The translations under genes were made by a program, and so were the position numbers. A DNA stretch of 64,000 nt from Picosynechococcus sp. PCC 7117 (GTDB taxonomy: Bacteria; Cyanobacteriota; Cyanobacteriia; Cyanobacteriales; MRBY01), in the NCBI RefSeq assembly GCF_001693275.1, contig NZ_CP016477.1, positions 2,294,001 through 2,358,000 of the forward strand. The letters are read 5' to 3'. Shown here piece by piece: positions 38,103-47,508 of the stretch. Positions within the stretch are counted from its first letter, which is position 1, and the number at the start of each line of letters is the position of its first letter. Below the pieces are notes generated by a model, which worked only from the letters and a program-made list of their open reading frames with translations, was not told where the DNA came from and searched no databases.

Positions 38103-39146
38103 ATGGCAAAAAAGAAACGTAAGACCACTGGCAAAAATGCTGTTACCCTATCCCTTACGTCCCAAGCCATCGATCGCCTTGCAGAAATGGCTCAAAAATC
38201 TGGCTTTTCCCGGTCTGCCTTTGTCGAGAATCTAATGGCGGGTACTGTCTCAATCACGGCACCGGAAGCAGAAAAGAATCTTTTGGTATCCGTTGAAAAC
38301 GAGGCCGAAGACACCGCAAAAGTACAAGTAGATTTGGCCGAAACCACCGCCGCTAATACCAAACCAACGGTCCCTGATCCCGATGCAGAATTAGCAGAAA
38401 AAGTTGCCTCTCAAGCGAAGGTTATTGCTGATCTAGAAGCTAAATTAGCAGAGGCTTCTCCTCCCCTTAAACGGCCAGTGGCTCGTCCCAATACTGTCGA
38501 AAAATCAGCCCCGGCAGTCACCGATCAGTCTCCAAAAATCGCGGCCCTCGAAAAGCAAATTGCTGATCAAAAAAATCAGATTCAAGACTTAACAAAACAG
38601 TTAAATGAATCAGCAAAAAATCTTGGGGCGACCAACGAAAAAAATAAAGCATTGCAACAAGAACTTGACCAAGTCACGACCCAGTTTGAGAAAATTCAAA
38701 GCGAGAACAAAACCCTTGCCCAAACCCTTGAATCTCAGAAAGCAGAGATTGCTCAACTCCAGCAACAGGGGGTAGCGGCACGACAAGCCCAAACTGAACA
38801 AACCCAACTCCAGGAACGCCTTACGGCTCTGCAACAAGAAACAGCAACACTGCAACAGCAACTCCAGGCAGCCAGTACCGCTGAGGCAACGCTACAAAGC
38901 CAAATGACCCAGCAACGCCAGGCGATCGCTCAACTCGAACAGGCGCTACAGTCTAGTCGAGCACAAATAGCCGCCCAAGCTGACCAAGCCCAGGCGATCG
39001 CCAGTCTGAAACAGGCCCATGCGGATTTGCAGCAACAATACAAATTGCAAGGCGATCGCCTCCGCACCTTAGAAGCCCAGACTCACCAAGCGACAGGCGT
39101 TGCCAGCATCGGCGAATTCTATCTCAACCGTTGGCGTAAATACTAA
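38103..39146 (+). CDS. Ribbon-helix-helix plus long coiled-coil protein
   Basis: A 347-residue protein. Residues 1-55 (basic KKKRKTTGKN, then VTLSLTSQAIDRLAEMAQKSGFSRSAFVENLM) look like a ribbon-helix-helix DNA-binding or dimerisation domain. After an acidic linker, residues about 140-330 are a Gln/Ala/Leu-rich coiled coil. The end reads GVASIGEFYLNRWRKY. No family name is known to me. A nucleoid- or structure-associated role is only a guess. A terminator follows. Confidence 0.7.
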   Translation: MAKKKRKTTGKNAVTLSLTSQAIDRLAEMAQKSGFSRSAFVENLMAGTVSITAPEAEKNLLVSVENEAEDTAKVQVDLAETTAANTKPTVPDPDAELAEKVASQAKVIADLEAKLAEASPPLKRPVARPNTVEKSAPAVTDQSPKIAALEKQIADQKNQIQDLTKQLNESAKNLGATNEKNKALQQELDQVTTQFEKIQSENKTLAQTLESQKAEIAQLQQQGVAARQAQTEQTQLQERLTALQQETATLQQQLQAASTAEATLQSQMTQQRQAIAQLEQALQSSRAQIAAQADQAQAIASLKQAHADLQQQYKLQGDRLRTLEAQTHQATGVASIGEFYLNRWRKY

Positions 39147-39184
39147 AATGCGAATTTTTGTCCTTAGATGATCTCAAAATTTCA

Positions 39185-39222
39185 GTTCCCAGTGGATTCA
39201 ATAATCTGCTGGGAACCTTTTT
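39185..39222 (+). terminator. Terminator after the coiled-coil gene
   Basis: GTTCCCAG / CTGGGAAC perfect stem with a 16-base loop, then CTTTTT. Confidence 0.8.
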
Positions 39223-39314
39223 GGGTGTTTGGGGGGCTGATAATTGTTCCAAACTGAATGGAGCAAAACCACTCAATTTTAATCCTGGGAAATAATCTTG
39301 ATTTTCCAAGTCAA

Positions 39315-39386
39315 AGCGGATGATCGGACTCGAACCGACGACATTCAGCTTGGGAAGCTGACGTTCTACCACTGAACTACACCCGC
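39315..39386 (-). tRNA. tRNA-Gly(CCC)
   Basis: A 72-base cloverleaf on the minus strand: acceptor GCGGGTG / CATCCGC, D-arm GTTC...GAAC, anticodon stem TCAGC / GCTGA with loop TTCCCAA (anticodon CCC), T-arm with TTCGAGT, discriminator T. CCA is not encoded. Its first 21 bases overlap the 3' end of the upstream reading frame on the same strand. Confidence 0.93.
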
Positions 39387-40466
39387 GTAATTCGATTTAA
39401 CAGTATATCCTGAACTTTTTCCCGGTAGCAAGCTTTTGACCATGGCGGCGCGAATGGCCTGGGTTTGACCAAAGATGCTGTACATCATTGCTTCGCGATA
39501 AAGACGTTGAGCCGGACTGGTGAGTAAATTTCCTGCTCCCCCGGACCAAGTAAGGGCAATTTGGGCGAAGGTTTGGGCCATTTGGATCACGCTTAGACGC
39601 AACGCTAACTGGGTTTGGAAACTTTCTGTTTGGGGTTCCTCAATAGCACGAAACAATTGATCATGGAGTGTCTGCCAATGATCTTCTAGGGCCGCTAAAT
39701 CATCAAATTCAGCCGTTGCTAACCAATCGAGCACCCCCCGCGCGCAACCGAGGGCGAAAAAGCCATGGTTTAGAATCTGTTGGCGATCGCCTTTGTGAAT
39801 CGTGCCGGGGGGCTGGATCACCAGAACATCTGTGGCAGGAACTAACCAATTTTGGAGTTTGACTGTCACCGTTTGACTCACTCCCATGGCGGCGAGGGGG
39901 AGGGGTTGACTACAAAAAATTTCTCCCTGCTCTGATGGCTGTGATGTTTCGAGGGGAATCAGGCCATACCATTCTGAACCGTCGGGTAATGTGGCTCCGG
40001 CGATCGCCTGTTGAAAAAAACCATAGCCCGTCACCCAAGGAATCGTTCCCGTTAAGCAATAACGATCACCCTGGGGAATTGCCTGTACTGCCGGTTCACC
40101 CCGCCGCCGGAGATGGGAAAAACCCACACCAATCCGCACATCCCCCCTGGCCATTTGGGGTAATAACCGCTGCTGCTCAGAGTTGCCGAACCGGGCAATG
40201 CGACTGGCCGCACTCTGGTGTTGGGTTTGCAGAAAAGCTAAAGTGCCCGAAGCCGCCGCCATTGCCACTGTGGCTTGGTAATATTCCATCGTGCTCAGCC
40301 CAGAACCCCCTAAATTTTCGGGCACCCGGAGCGTCAGGAGGTGGCGATCGCCTAGACCATCAAGGGCTCGACCGAGAGCCAGGGGATCTTGATCCAGCTT
40401 TTCCGCCTGGGGCGCGATCGATAAACGGAGATATTCTGCTAAATTTTCCCAGGTAAACTGACCCAT
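39366..40466 (-). CDS. Acyl-CoA dehydrogenase family protein
   Basis: A 366-residue FAD-dependent acyl-CoA dehydrogenase homologue. Seen: LRVPENLGGSGLSTMEYYQATVAM, a middle beta-domain with GDRYCLTGTIPWVTGYGFF, and a helical C-terminus with QLALRLSVIQMAQ and RLYREAMMYSIFGQTQAIR. The usual catalytic Glu is not obvious. Cyanobacteria of this group lack classical beta-oxidation, so the substrate is unclear. Its last codons lie inside the tRNA-Gly gene, so the annotated C-terminus ...NYAGVVQW is tRNA sequence. Confidence 0.75.
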   Translation of the reverse strand: MGQFTWENLAEYLRLSIAPQAEKLDQDPLALGRALDGLGDRHLLTLRVPENLGGSGLSTMEYYQATVAMAAASGTLAFLQTQHQSAASRIARFGNSEQQRLLPQMARGDVRIGVGFSHLRRRGEPAVQAIPQGDRYCLTGTIPWVTGYGFFQQAIAGATLPDGSEWYGLIPLETSQPSEQGEIFCSQPLPLAAMGVSQTVTVKLQNWLVPATDVLVIQPPGTIHKGDRQQILNHGFFALGCARGVLDWLATAEFDDLAALEDHWQTLHDQLFRAIEEPQTESFQTQLALRLSVIQMAQTFAQIALTWSGGAGNLLTSPAQRLYREAMMYSIFGQTQAIRAAMVKSLLPGKSSGYTVKSNYAGVVQW

Positions 40467-40650
40467 TGATCAAAAATAATTTAACCCTACTTTTTTACAG
40501 AGTCCCTGACCATTAGCATCCTCAATTTTGCGGTTGCCCTAATTCCAAAAGGAAACTAGAAGATGGCGGTACAATAACTAAAAATCTTAACCTAACACCC
40601 TTAACTTCCCCGTCAATCCACTCACCCAACCACCTATTTCCCAGGTTCCT

Positions 40651-41607
40651 ATGGCACTCATCATTAGTACCGTCAACATGAAAGGGGGCGTTGGTAAAAC
40701 CACCCTCACCGTCAACCTCGCCGCCTGCCTTGCCCGTCACCACAAAAAACGCGTACTTGTTGTTGATCTCGACTCCCAGATTAGTGCCACCCTCAGTTTG
40801 ATGCCTCCCCAGGATTTTGCCCGGATCCGCAAAGGCCGCCGTACCATTAGCCATCTCATCGAAATGGCCATCAAGCCGACCCTCAAACAAAGCCTGGACA
40901 TCAACGACATCATTTGCCCTTACATTGCCAACGTCCAGGGCCTAGACCTCCTTCCCGGTGACATTGAGCTTTATGACGAATATCTCGTCTCGGAAATGCT
41001 CCACCAAAAAGCCCATAAAGATCCCAGCCTAGACTTTCAAGCCATCTGGAACAATTTTGAGCTGGTCTTAATTCGTAAGATCCTGGCCCCGGTAATGGAT
41101 AAATATGATTTCATCATTATGGACTGTGCCCCCGGCTATAACCTGGTAACCCGGAGTGGTTTGGCCGCCAGCGATTTTTATATTTTGCCTGCCCGCCCCG
41201 AACCTTTGTCTGTGGTGGGAATTCAACTACTGCAACGGCGAATCCGTGCCCTACGGGATAGCCATCAGGATACTGACCCCAGAAATATCGATCCGATTAA
41301 ATTAGATCTATTGGGCATCGTTTTTATTCTCTCTGGTGGGAGCCTGCTCAATCGCTACTATAACCAAGTGATGAAACGGGTTAGTGATGACTTTACCAGT
41401 ACGCAAATTTTTAAATACAAAATCCCCATGGATGTGAATGTCGCCAAGGCCCTGGATACATTTCAGCCGGTCGTTGTTTCGATGCCAAATACGGCTGGAG
41501 CGAAGGCATTTATGAAACTCACAGAAGAGTTCCTGGCGAAACTCAAGGAAGCAGGGGGCCTCGCAGAGCAGCGTCCTTCTCGAATTAACCTCGCGGACAT
41601 TGAATAG
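40651..41607 (+). CDS. ParA/MinD-family ATPase
   Basis: A 318-residue ParA-type ATPase with the deviant Walker A MKGGVGKTTLTVNLA (residues about 10-24), a Walker A' aspartate in VLVVDLDSQISATLSL, and the Walker B-like FIIMDCAPGYN. No parB follows; instead a 55-codon gene lies 74 bases downstream. Chromosomal solitary ParA proteins often position protein complexes (for example carboxysomes), but that role is not shown here. Confidence 0.88.
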   Translation: MALIISTVNMKGGVGKTTLTVNLAACLARHHKKRVLVVDLDSQISATLSLMPPQDFARIRKGRRTISHLIEMAIKPTLKQSLDINDIICPYIANVQGLDLLPGDIELYDEYLVSEMLHQKAHKDPSLDFQAIWNNFELVLIRKILAPVMDKYDFIIMDCAPGYNLVTRSGLAASDFYILPARPEPLSVVGIQLLQRRIRALRDSHQDTDPRNIDPIKLDLLGIVFILSGGSLLNRYYNQVMKRVSDDFTSTQIFKYKIPMDVNVAKALDTFQPVVVSMPNTAGAKAFMKLTEEFLAKLKEAGGLAEQRPSRINLADIE

Positions 41608-41681
41608 ACCTGGGCAAGCTCCCATTTTTTGGGGTATGGTCTTTAGCGGATGGTATTTATTCCTACAAATCTTGAAGTGCT

Positions 41682-41849
41682 ATGACAGATCTGGCTGTAC
41701 TTAAAACAAAAATTGACGCGATCAAAGGTAAACGAACAGTATTACTCAAGCTGCTTGAAAATCCGAATATTGGCACTCTGCGGCTCGATGTTAACCAAGC
41801 CCTCGAAGAATTAGATGAATTGATTGCGGAGTTGGATCAAACCCTGTAG
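41682..41849 (+). CDS. Small conserved-looking protein of 55 residues
   Basis: A short frame from the ATG at 41682, starting MTDLAVLKTKIDAIKGKR and ending ELDELIAELDQTL. It is entirely helical, charged and coiled-coil-like, with codon use like its neighbours. It lies 74 bases after the parA-type gene and 26 bases before the permease gene on the same strand, so it fits an operon. I do not recognise the family. A partner of the ATPase is possible. Confidence 0.55.
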   Translation: MTDLAVLKTKIDAIKGKRTVLLKLLENPNIGTLRLDVNQALEELDELIAELDQTL

Positions 41850-41875
41850 GCCATGATCGCTAGGCACCTTTACGG

Positions 41876-42649
41876 ATGAAATATTGGTACGAAACGATCG
41901 CCGTTAGCCAGAGAATCTTGCTGGAGTTGTGGCGACGGCGACGGAGCTTAATTTTTTGGATTTTATTTCCAGTTTCTCTGCTGTTCCTCAATGGATTTAT
42001 TTTGGCGGAGCGGGCAGGTTTGAGCTTGGCTGAAGCCATGGAATTTGCCGCCCCCTCAACGCTGGTAGGAGCAGCTTTATTTTTTAGCTGCTTGGGGGGG
42101 AGTATCGCGACGGTCGTTTCGGAACGGGAACAGCACACCCTCAAGCGTTTATTTATTTCTCCGTTGAGTGGGACGGCCTATTTTCTAGGAATTTTCCTAG
42201 CCCATTGTTTGATTGGGATTGGTCAGGCATTACTGGTCTTTGCGATCGCCATTTTTGTGGGGGCGACCTTCACGGGGTCGGTGCTGGTGGGCATTGGGAT
42301 TATTTTCCTAAGCATCATCGCCTATGTGGGGGTTGGCTTTATTCTGGGCACTCAACTGGCGAAACGCACAGAAGATGTGAACGCTTTAGTCGCGACCTTC
42401 GGCGTGCCGTTATTGATCCTTGGCGGTGCTTTTTTACCGACTTCCCTCTTCCCGGAGGCTTTGCTCAATGCGGCCCAATACAATCCGATTTTTCACATGA
42501 ATGAAGCTTTGGTGGGTCTTTGGGCTGAGGGGGAAACTATCGGGGCGATCGCCAATCATCTGTGGTTTTTGAGCATCTTTGCCCTGGCGATGATTGGGGG
42601 CGGCTGGCTGTCCTACCGGCGGATGATCCAAGTGGAGCGGCAATTGTAG
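41876..42649 (+). CDS. ABC-2 type transporter permease
   Basis: A 257-residue membrane protein with six hydrophobic segments. It starts VSQRILLELWRRRRSLIFWILFPVSLLF and has the typical ABC-2 region TVVSEREQHTLKRLFISPLSGTAYFLG and the end segment EALVGLW...WLSYRRMIQ. No ATPase gene is adjacent on this strand, so it must work with one encoded elsewhere. Convergent with the HAD gene (3-base gap). Confidence 0.85.
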   Translation: MKYWYETIAVSQRILLELWRRRRSLIFWILFPVSLLFLNGFILAERAGLSLAEAMEFAAPSTLVGAALFFSCLGGSIATVVSEREQHTLKRLFISPLSGTAYFLGIFLAHCLIGIGQALLVFAIAIFVGATFTGSVLVGIGIIFLSIIAYVGVGFILGTQLAKRTEDVNALVATFGVPLLILGGAFLPTSLFPEALLNAAQYNPIFHMNEALVGLWAEGETIGAIANHLWFLSIFALAMIGGGWLSYRRMIQVERQL

Positions 42650-42652
42650 ACT

Positions 42653-43426
42653 TTAAGAAATTTTTTCAGTGACCGCTTGAACCCATTGGGACAAATTTAC
42701 GACGGGAATCCCCTGCTGTGTGGCGCTAGATCGCTCAGGGGCGGTGTTATAACCCCAGTCCGCGAGAAACAGTTTCAAGGTACTTAATTCAGGTTGCTGT
42801 TGGACTTTTTCTAAGGTTTTGAGGCGATCTTCAATAAATAAAAAAGTCTCTACCTCTGGAGAAAGCAATTGTTTTAAGGTGACGGTTTTGGGCTGTTTCT
42901 GCTCTTTGCCAAAAATCTGGGCCGCCGGGAAATCGACGTTTTGGTGCTGGAGTAACTGTCGCGTAAACCGGGCTTCCTTCGTCGTGATGATGTAAGGTGT
43001 TGCGTCATTTTGCTGCAATAAATTTTGCAGTAAAGCCACCATTCCCGGATAAAAATGATGTCGCCCCAGCCATTGATCTAACTGGGTTTGTAGTTGGCGA
43101 TCGCGCACCTGATCAAGGGCTTCCATTAACTGGGCAGCACTGAGATTTTCCTGCTGTAGAGTTCGTTGAACAATGGCTGACCATGCTTGCCAAAGTTGAA
43201 CCATGGGAATGCCCTGCTGCAGCGCCCGCAAAAGAATAATCATTTCCCAACCTGTTTCGATCAGAGGGCGTAGATCATTGAAACTCCCCTGCAAGGTTGC
43301 CGTTGGGGTTATGGGTTCGTCCGGCCAAATCTTTTGGTAGCCAAGCGAAGCGGAATGGAAATATTCAGGACGCCCGTCACAGATCACCCCATCGAAGTCA
43401 AAGGCGATAATTGTTTTTGCTGCCAT
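42653..43426 (-). CDS. HAD superfamily hydrolase
   Basis: A 257-residue phosphatase-like protein: motif I FDFDGVICDGRPEY (nucleophile Asp about residue 9), motif II in PYIITTKEARFTRQLL, motif III Lys in FGKEQKQPKTVTLKQLL, and motif IV FIEDRLKTLEKV. The substrate is not known. Its start codon overlaps the stop of the upstream DUF1825 gene (TAATG), so the two are translationally coupled. Confidence 0.88.
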   Translation of the reverse strand: MAAKTIIAFDFDGVICDGRPEYFHSASLGYQKIWPDEPITPTATLQGSFNDLRPLIETGWEMIILLRALQQGIPMVQLWQAWSAIVQRTLQQENLSAAQLMEALDQVRDRQLQTQLDQWLGRHHFYPGMVALLQNLLQQNDATPYIITTKEARFTRQLLQHQNVDFPAAQIFGKEQKQPKTVTLKQLLSPEVETFLFIEDRLKTLEKVQQQPELSTLKLFLADWGYNTAPERSSATQQGIPVVNLSQWVQAVTEKIS

Positions 43427-43746
43427 TAGTCAGGGATTTGAGCCTTCATGCGTTCGAGGGTCAGATTCATCTGGTCAAACATTTGTTGGGGGGTCATGCC
43501 AAACTGACCAAGCTGGGTTTTCATCTGCTCAACGGCCATTTGAGCCATAAAGTCATCGGAGAGTTCAAAGCGCTTCATGAAAATTTTGTAGCGATCCATG
43601 ACGCTTTCCATCTGATCGATGTACATTTTTTTGCCTTCTCGGTCGAACTTACCAAAGTCACTGCCGAGTTGGACTAAGTTTTGGTAGTCTTCAAATAACG
43701 TTTTGGCTTCCTGCTGGACAATTTCTGAATCAAAAAATCCCATCAT
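43426..43746 (-). CDS. DUF1825 family protein
   Basis: A 106-residue protein (MMGFFDSEIVQQEAKTLFEDYQNLVQLG...GMTPQQMFDQMN). The sequence matches DUF1825, a helical protein conserved across cyanobacteria, function unknown. The second ATG at 43743 is an equally good start. First gene of a two-gene unit with the HAD hydrolase. Confidence 0.85.
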   Translation of the reverse strand: MMGFFDSEIVQQEAKTLFEDYQNLVQLGSDFGKFDREGKKMYIDQMESVMDRYKIFMKRFELSDDFMAQMAVEQMKTQLGQFGMTPQQMFDQMNLTLERMKAQIPD

Positions 43747-43865
43747 TACTCCTATGCACTGCTGCGGCTTGGATAAGTTGCTCTACCATAGGGGGTGAGT
43801 GTCTTCCTTAAATTTTAGTGGAGGCATTTCCCGTCGCAAAGTATGGTTTTCCACATCTAAATGCC

Positions 43866-44258
43866 ATGAAACAGGCGATCGCCAAATTTTTGACCCAGCC
43901 CAAAGACCGAAAAGTTGCTGTCGGTCTCGCCCTCCTTGGTTCGGTAACGCCCCTCTCCGGCGTCCACAAATTTTATGTCGGGCAACCAGTCTGGGGCGTT
44001 GTGTATATTCTCCTCTGGTCAACGCCGATCCCCCAAATTGCCTGTGCCATCGAAGCGGTCTGGTACCTACTGCAAGATTTTGACTCGTTCCAAGCTCGGT
44101 TTGGTCTAACAAAAGCTCCAGCGTCTGACCAGGCGATCGCCGCTGTCCAACAAACTGCTGCCATTGCCGAAGCGCTCCGGGAACTCGAAAAACTTCGGGT
44201 GGAAGGTTTGATCACCGAATATGAGTTTGAGCAAAAACGCCGCCAGCTCTTGAATTAA
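43866..44258 (+). CDS. TM2-domain protein with SHOCT-like C-terminus
   Basis: About 130 residues from the ATG at 43866 (MKQAIAKFLTQPKDRK); the frame is open to a GTG at 43818. Two hydrophobic segments (VAVGLALLGSVTPLSGVHKFYVGQ and VVYILLWSTPIPQIACAIEAVWYL) with GxHKFYxG form a TM2 domain. The C-terminal LEKLRVEGLITEYEFEQKRRQLL matches the SHOCT motif. Role unknown. Confidence 0.8.
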   Translation: MKQAIAKFLTQPKDRKVAVGLALLGSVTPLSGVHKFYVGQPVWGVVYILLWSTPIPQIACAIEAVWYLLQDFDSFQARFGLTKAPASDQAIAAVQQTAAIAEALRELEKLRVEGLITEYEFEQKRRQLLN

Positions 44259-44347
44259 CAATCTAAACATGGGCGCGGAGAGAGGTGCTTATTGTGTATA
44301 ATACCCAGACGATGGTGACTTAAGCATGGATATAAAGTAGAAAAAAA

Positions 44348-45889
44348 ATGACAAGTTCCCAACAACGGGCCGCCTTGCAACGCCAGATCTGGCAAATCGC
44401 GAATGATGTACGCGGCTCAGTCGATGGCTGGGATTTTAAACAGTATGTGCTGGGGGCGCTGTTCTATCGCTTTATCAGTGAAAACTTTACTGGCTACATC
44501 GAAGCCGGTGACGACAGCATCCATTACGCTGAGCTGCCCGATAGCGTGATCACGCCCGACATTAAAGAAGATGCGATTAAAACGAAGGGCTATTTTATTT
44601 ATCCTAGTCAATTGTTTGCTAATATTGCCGCGAGTGCTAATACAAATGAAAGCCTAAATACTGACCTAACAGCAATTTTTGTGGCGATTGAGAGTTCGGC
44701 GAATGGCTACCCTTCTGAGAGGGATATCAAGGGGCTATTTGCGGATTTTGACACCACTAGCAACCGTCTCGGCAATACGGTTAAGGATAAAAACCTGCGG
44801 TTGGCGGCGGTGCTGAAAGGGGTGGCGGGACTGGATTTCGGGAATTTTGATGCCAGCCATATTGATTTGTTCGGTGATGCCTATGAGTTTTTGATCTCGA
44901 ACTATGCGGCGAATGCAGGGAAATCGGGGGGCGAGTTTTTTACGCCGCAGCATGTGTCACGGTTGATTGCTCAGTTGGCGATGCACGGGCAAACCAGCGT
45001 GAATAAAATTTATGATCCTGCCTGTGGTTCGGGTTCGCTGCTGTTGCAGGCTAAAAAGCATTTTGATGCTCACCTGATTGAAGAAGGTTTTTACGGGCAG
45101 GAGATTAACCACACGACCTATAACTTGGCGCGGATGAATATGTTTTTGCATAACATCAACTACGACAAGTTCAACATTCAGTTGGGTAATACGTTGACTG
45201 ATCCGCATTTTGGGGATGAAAAGCCCTTTGATGCGATTGTTTCTAATCCGCCCTATTCGGTGAAGTGGATCGGTAAGGATGATCCAACGCTAATTAATGA
45301 TGATCGCTTTGCGCCTGCGGGGGTACTTGCGCCAAAGTCTAAGGCTGATTTTGCGTTTGTGTTGCATTGTTTGAGTTATTTATCGAGTAAGGGACGGGCG
45401 GCGATTGTTTGTTTCCCCGGTATTTTTTATCGAGGTGGCGCTGAGAAGAAAATCAGAAAGTATTTGGTCGATAACAACTATGTGGAAACGGTGATCGCCC
45501 TTGCGCCGAATTTGTTTTTTGGGACGACCATCGCGGTGACGATTTTGGTGTTATCGAAGCATAAGCTGGATACTAAAACCCAGTTTATTGATGCGAGTGG
45601 GTTGTTTAAAAAGGAAACGAAAACGAACACCCTGACGGATGAGCATATTGGGAAAATTTTGGGGGTGTTTGAGAGTAAGGAAAATGTTGATTATTTTGCG
45701 AAATCTGTGACCTTTGAGGAGATTACGGCGAATGATTACAATTTGTCGGTGAGTAGTTATGTGGAGCCGGAGGATACGCGGGAGAAAATTGATATAAACG
45801 AGCTTAATGCTGAGTTAAAAACGACGGTAGCGAAGATTGATCGCCTGCGGGCTGAGATTGATGAAATCGTGGCGGAGATTGGGGAATGA
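44348..45889 (+). CDS. hsdM: Type I restriction-modification DNA methyltransferase HsdM
   Basis: A 513-residue N6-adenine methyltransferase. N-terminal HsdM domain ([24 protein letters not shown]), AdoMet-binding [13 protein letters not shown], catalytic NPPY in [14 protein letters not shown], and the linked [15 protein letters not shown]. Complete. Its stop overlaps the hsdS start (ATGA), so they are coupled. The codon use and scarcity of HIP1 sites compared with flanking core genes suggest horizontal origin. Confidence 0.96.
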   Translation: MTSSQQRAALQRQIWQIANDVRGSVDGWDFKQYVLGALFYRFISENFTGYIEAGDDSIHYAELPDSVITPDIKEDAIKTKGYFIYPSQLFANIAASANTNESLNTDLTAIFVAIESSANGYPSERDIKGLFADFDTTSNRLGNTVKDKNLRLAAVLKGVAGLDFGNFDASHIDLFGDAYEFLISNYAANAGKSGGEFFTPQHVSRLIAQLAMHGQTSVNKIYDPACGSGSLLLQAKKHFDAHLIEEGFYGQEINHTTYNLARMNMFLHNINYDKFNIQLGNTLTDPHFGDEKPFDAIVSNPPYSVKWIGKDDPTLINDDRFAPAGVLAPKSKADFAFVLHCLSYLSSKGRAAIVCFPGIFYRGGAEKKIRKYLVDNNYVETVIALAPNLFFGTTIAVTILVLSKHKLDTKTQFIDASGLFKKETKTNTLTDEHIGKILGVFESKENVDYFAKSVTFEEITANDYNLSVSSYVEPEDTREKIDINELNAELKTTVAKIDRLRAEIDEIVAEIGE

Positions 45890-47067
45890 GTGATATGAAT
45901 TTTCTGGAAAGGTTGTTGGATGGGGCGGCGGTGGAGTGGAAGCCATTGGGGAATATAGCAACATTACAGCGCGGTCGAGTAATGTCAAAAGGTTATCTAG
46001 TTAATAATGCAGGAAGCTATCCCGTATTTAGTTCCCAAACTGCAAATAACGGCATAATCGGTAAAATCAATACATTTGATTTTGATGGGGAGTTTATTAG
46101 CTGGACAACTGACGAAGCTAATGCAGGCACTGTTTTTTATCGAAATGGAAAGTTCTCGATTACAAACGTTTGTGGGCTAATAAAAATCAATGACGAATTA
46201 AACCTTAATTATAAGTTTTTATTTTATTGGTTAACAATTGAGGCGCAAAAGCATGTTTACTCCGGCATGGGTAATCCTAAGCTAATGAGTCATCAAGTTG
46301 AAAAAATTCCGATCCCTATACCATGCCCCGATCGCCCCCTTGCCATTCAAGCGGAAATCGTGCGGATTTTGGACACTTTTACAGAACTGACTACAGAACT
46401 GACTGCACGCCGAAAACAATATAACTACTACCGCGATCGCCTGTTGAATTTTAAAGAAGGTGAAGTGGAGTGGAAGACGTTAAAGGAAGTGGCTCTTGAT
46501 TTTGGTCGTGGAAAATCAAAACATCGTCCGAGAAATGATCCGAAATTATATGGTGGAAATATTCCATTTATTCAAACAGGTGATATTAGAAACGCATCTC
46601 ACATTATTCAGACATACAGTCAGACATATAGTGAGATCGGTTTAAAACAAAGTAAATTGTGGCCTAAAGGAACTTTGTGCATTACTATCGCAGCCAATAT
46701 TGCAGAAACCTCAATTCTAGGATTTGATGCTTGTTTCCCTGATAGTGTTATTGGTTTTGTTGCAAATCCAGAGAAAACCACATCAGATTATGTGGAATAT
46801 CTCTTGTCATCCCTTAAAACTAAGCTGGAGAAAAAAGGGCAAGGAAGTGCTCAAAGCAATATAAATTTAGGTACATTTAAAAGTCTTAGATTTCCTTTTC
46901 CTCCCCCTGAAGAACAAGCCCGCATCGTTGCAATCCTCGACAAATTCGACACCCTCACCACCTCCATCAGCGAAGGCTTACCCCGTGAAATTGAACTGCG
47001 GCAAAAGCAATATGAGTATTACCGCGATCTGTTATTAAACTTTCCACCCCCTCTAACTCCCTCTTAA
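45886..47067 (+). CDS. hsdS: Type I restriction-modification specificity subunit HsdS
   Basis: A 393-residue protein with two target-recognition domains (about residues 10-145 and 195-335), each followed by a conserved helical repeat: [18 protein letters not shown]...[12 protein letters not shown] and [18 protein letters not shown]...[12 protein letters not shown]. It therefore would recognise a bipartite site. The last residues, FPPPLTPS, and the stop codon come from the palindromic repeat that follows, not from hsdS proper. Confidence 0.93.
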   Translation: MSDMNFLERLLDGAAVEWKPLGNIATLQRGRVMSKGYLVNNAGSYPVFSSQTANNGIIGKINTFDFDGEFISWTTDEANAGTVFYRNGKFSITNVCGLIKINDELNLNYKFLFYWLTIEAQKHVYSGMGNPKLMSHQVEKIPIPIPCPDRPLAIQAEIVRILDTFTELTTELTARRKQYNYYRDRLLNFKEGEVEWKTLKEVALDFGRGKSKHRPRNDPKLYGGNIPFIQTGDIRNASHIIQTYSQTYSEIGLKQSKLWPKGTLCITIAANIAETSILGFDACFPDSVIGFVANPEKTTSDYVEYLLSSLKTKLEKKGQGSAQSNINLGTFKSLRFPFPPPEEQARIVAILDKFDTLTTSISEGLPREIELRQKQYEYYRDLLLNFPPPLTPS

Positions 47068-47114
47068 TCGGAGAATCTTGTCCCCTCCCTTCATAGGGGA
47101 GGGCTAGGGAGGGG
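47047..47114 (+). repeat. MITE-like palindromic repeat, copy A
   Basis: A 68-base unit: left part CCCCTCTAACTCCCTCTTAA, then a GAATCTTGTCCCCTCCC core and right part GGGGAGGGCTAGGGAGGGG. Left and right parts are imperfect inverted repeats. It begins inside the last codons of hsdS. A second copy of the same layout lies at 47488-47568. Confidence 0.8.
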
Positions 47115-47139
47115 TAAAACACTCTCAGGACACAGCAAA

Positions 47140-47508
47140 ATGAAGCAAATTTTCAACAAAACCGAATACAAAACCCGCCGCCAAACACTCCGCAACAACA
47201 TGACCGAACCCGAAAAAAAACTATGGCAAATCCTGCGCGGCAAACAAATGGGCGTAAAATTTCGCCGACAGCACGGCATCGGGCACTATATTGCTGATTT
47301 TTATTGCCCCGAATTAAAAATTGTCATCGAAGTCGATGGCGACAGTCATAAATCAGCCGAAGCACAAACCTATGACGCGATCCGCACTGATTTTATGGCT
47401 TCATTAGGTATTACTACTTTACGATTCACCAATGACGAAGTGATACACAATATTGAGGGCGTTCATCAGCAGCTTACGCAATACTTACCCCCTCTAGCTC
47501 CCCCTTAA
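47140..47508 (+). CDS. DUF559 domain endonuclease-like protein
   Basis: A 122-residue protein related to very-short-patch-repair (Vsr) and restriction-endonuclease-like folds. LRNNMTEPEKKLWQILRG, KFRRQHGIGHYIADFYCPELKIVIEVDGDSH shows a PD-(D/E)xK-type site (D...E-V-D). The C-terminus LPPLAPP with its stop is encoded by the flanking repeat. It lies between two copies of that repeat, inside the hsd locus. DNA cleavage is probable from fold; partner and target are unknown. Confidence 0.88.
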   Translation: MKQIFNKTEYKTRRQTLRNNMTEPEKKLWQILRGKQMGVKFRRQHGIGHYIADFYCPELKIVIEVDGDSHKSAEAQTYDAIRTDFMASLGITTLRFTNDEVIHNIEGVHQQLTQYLPPLAPP

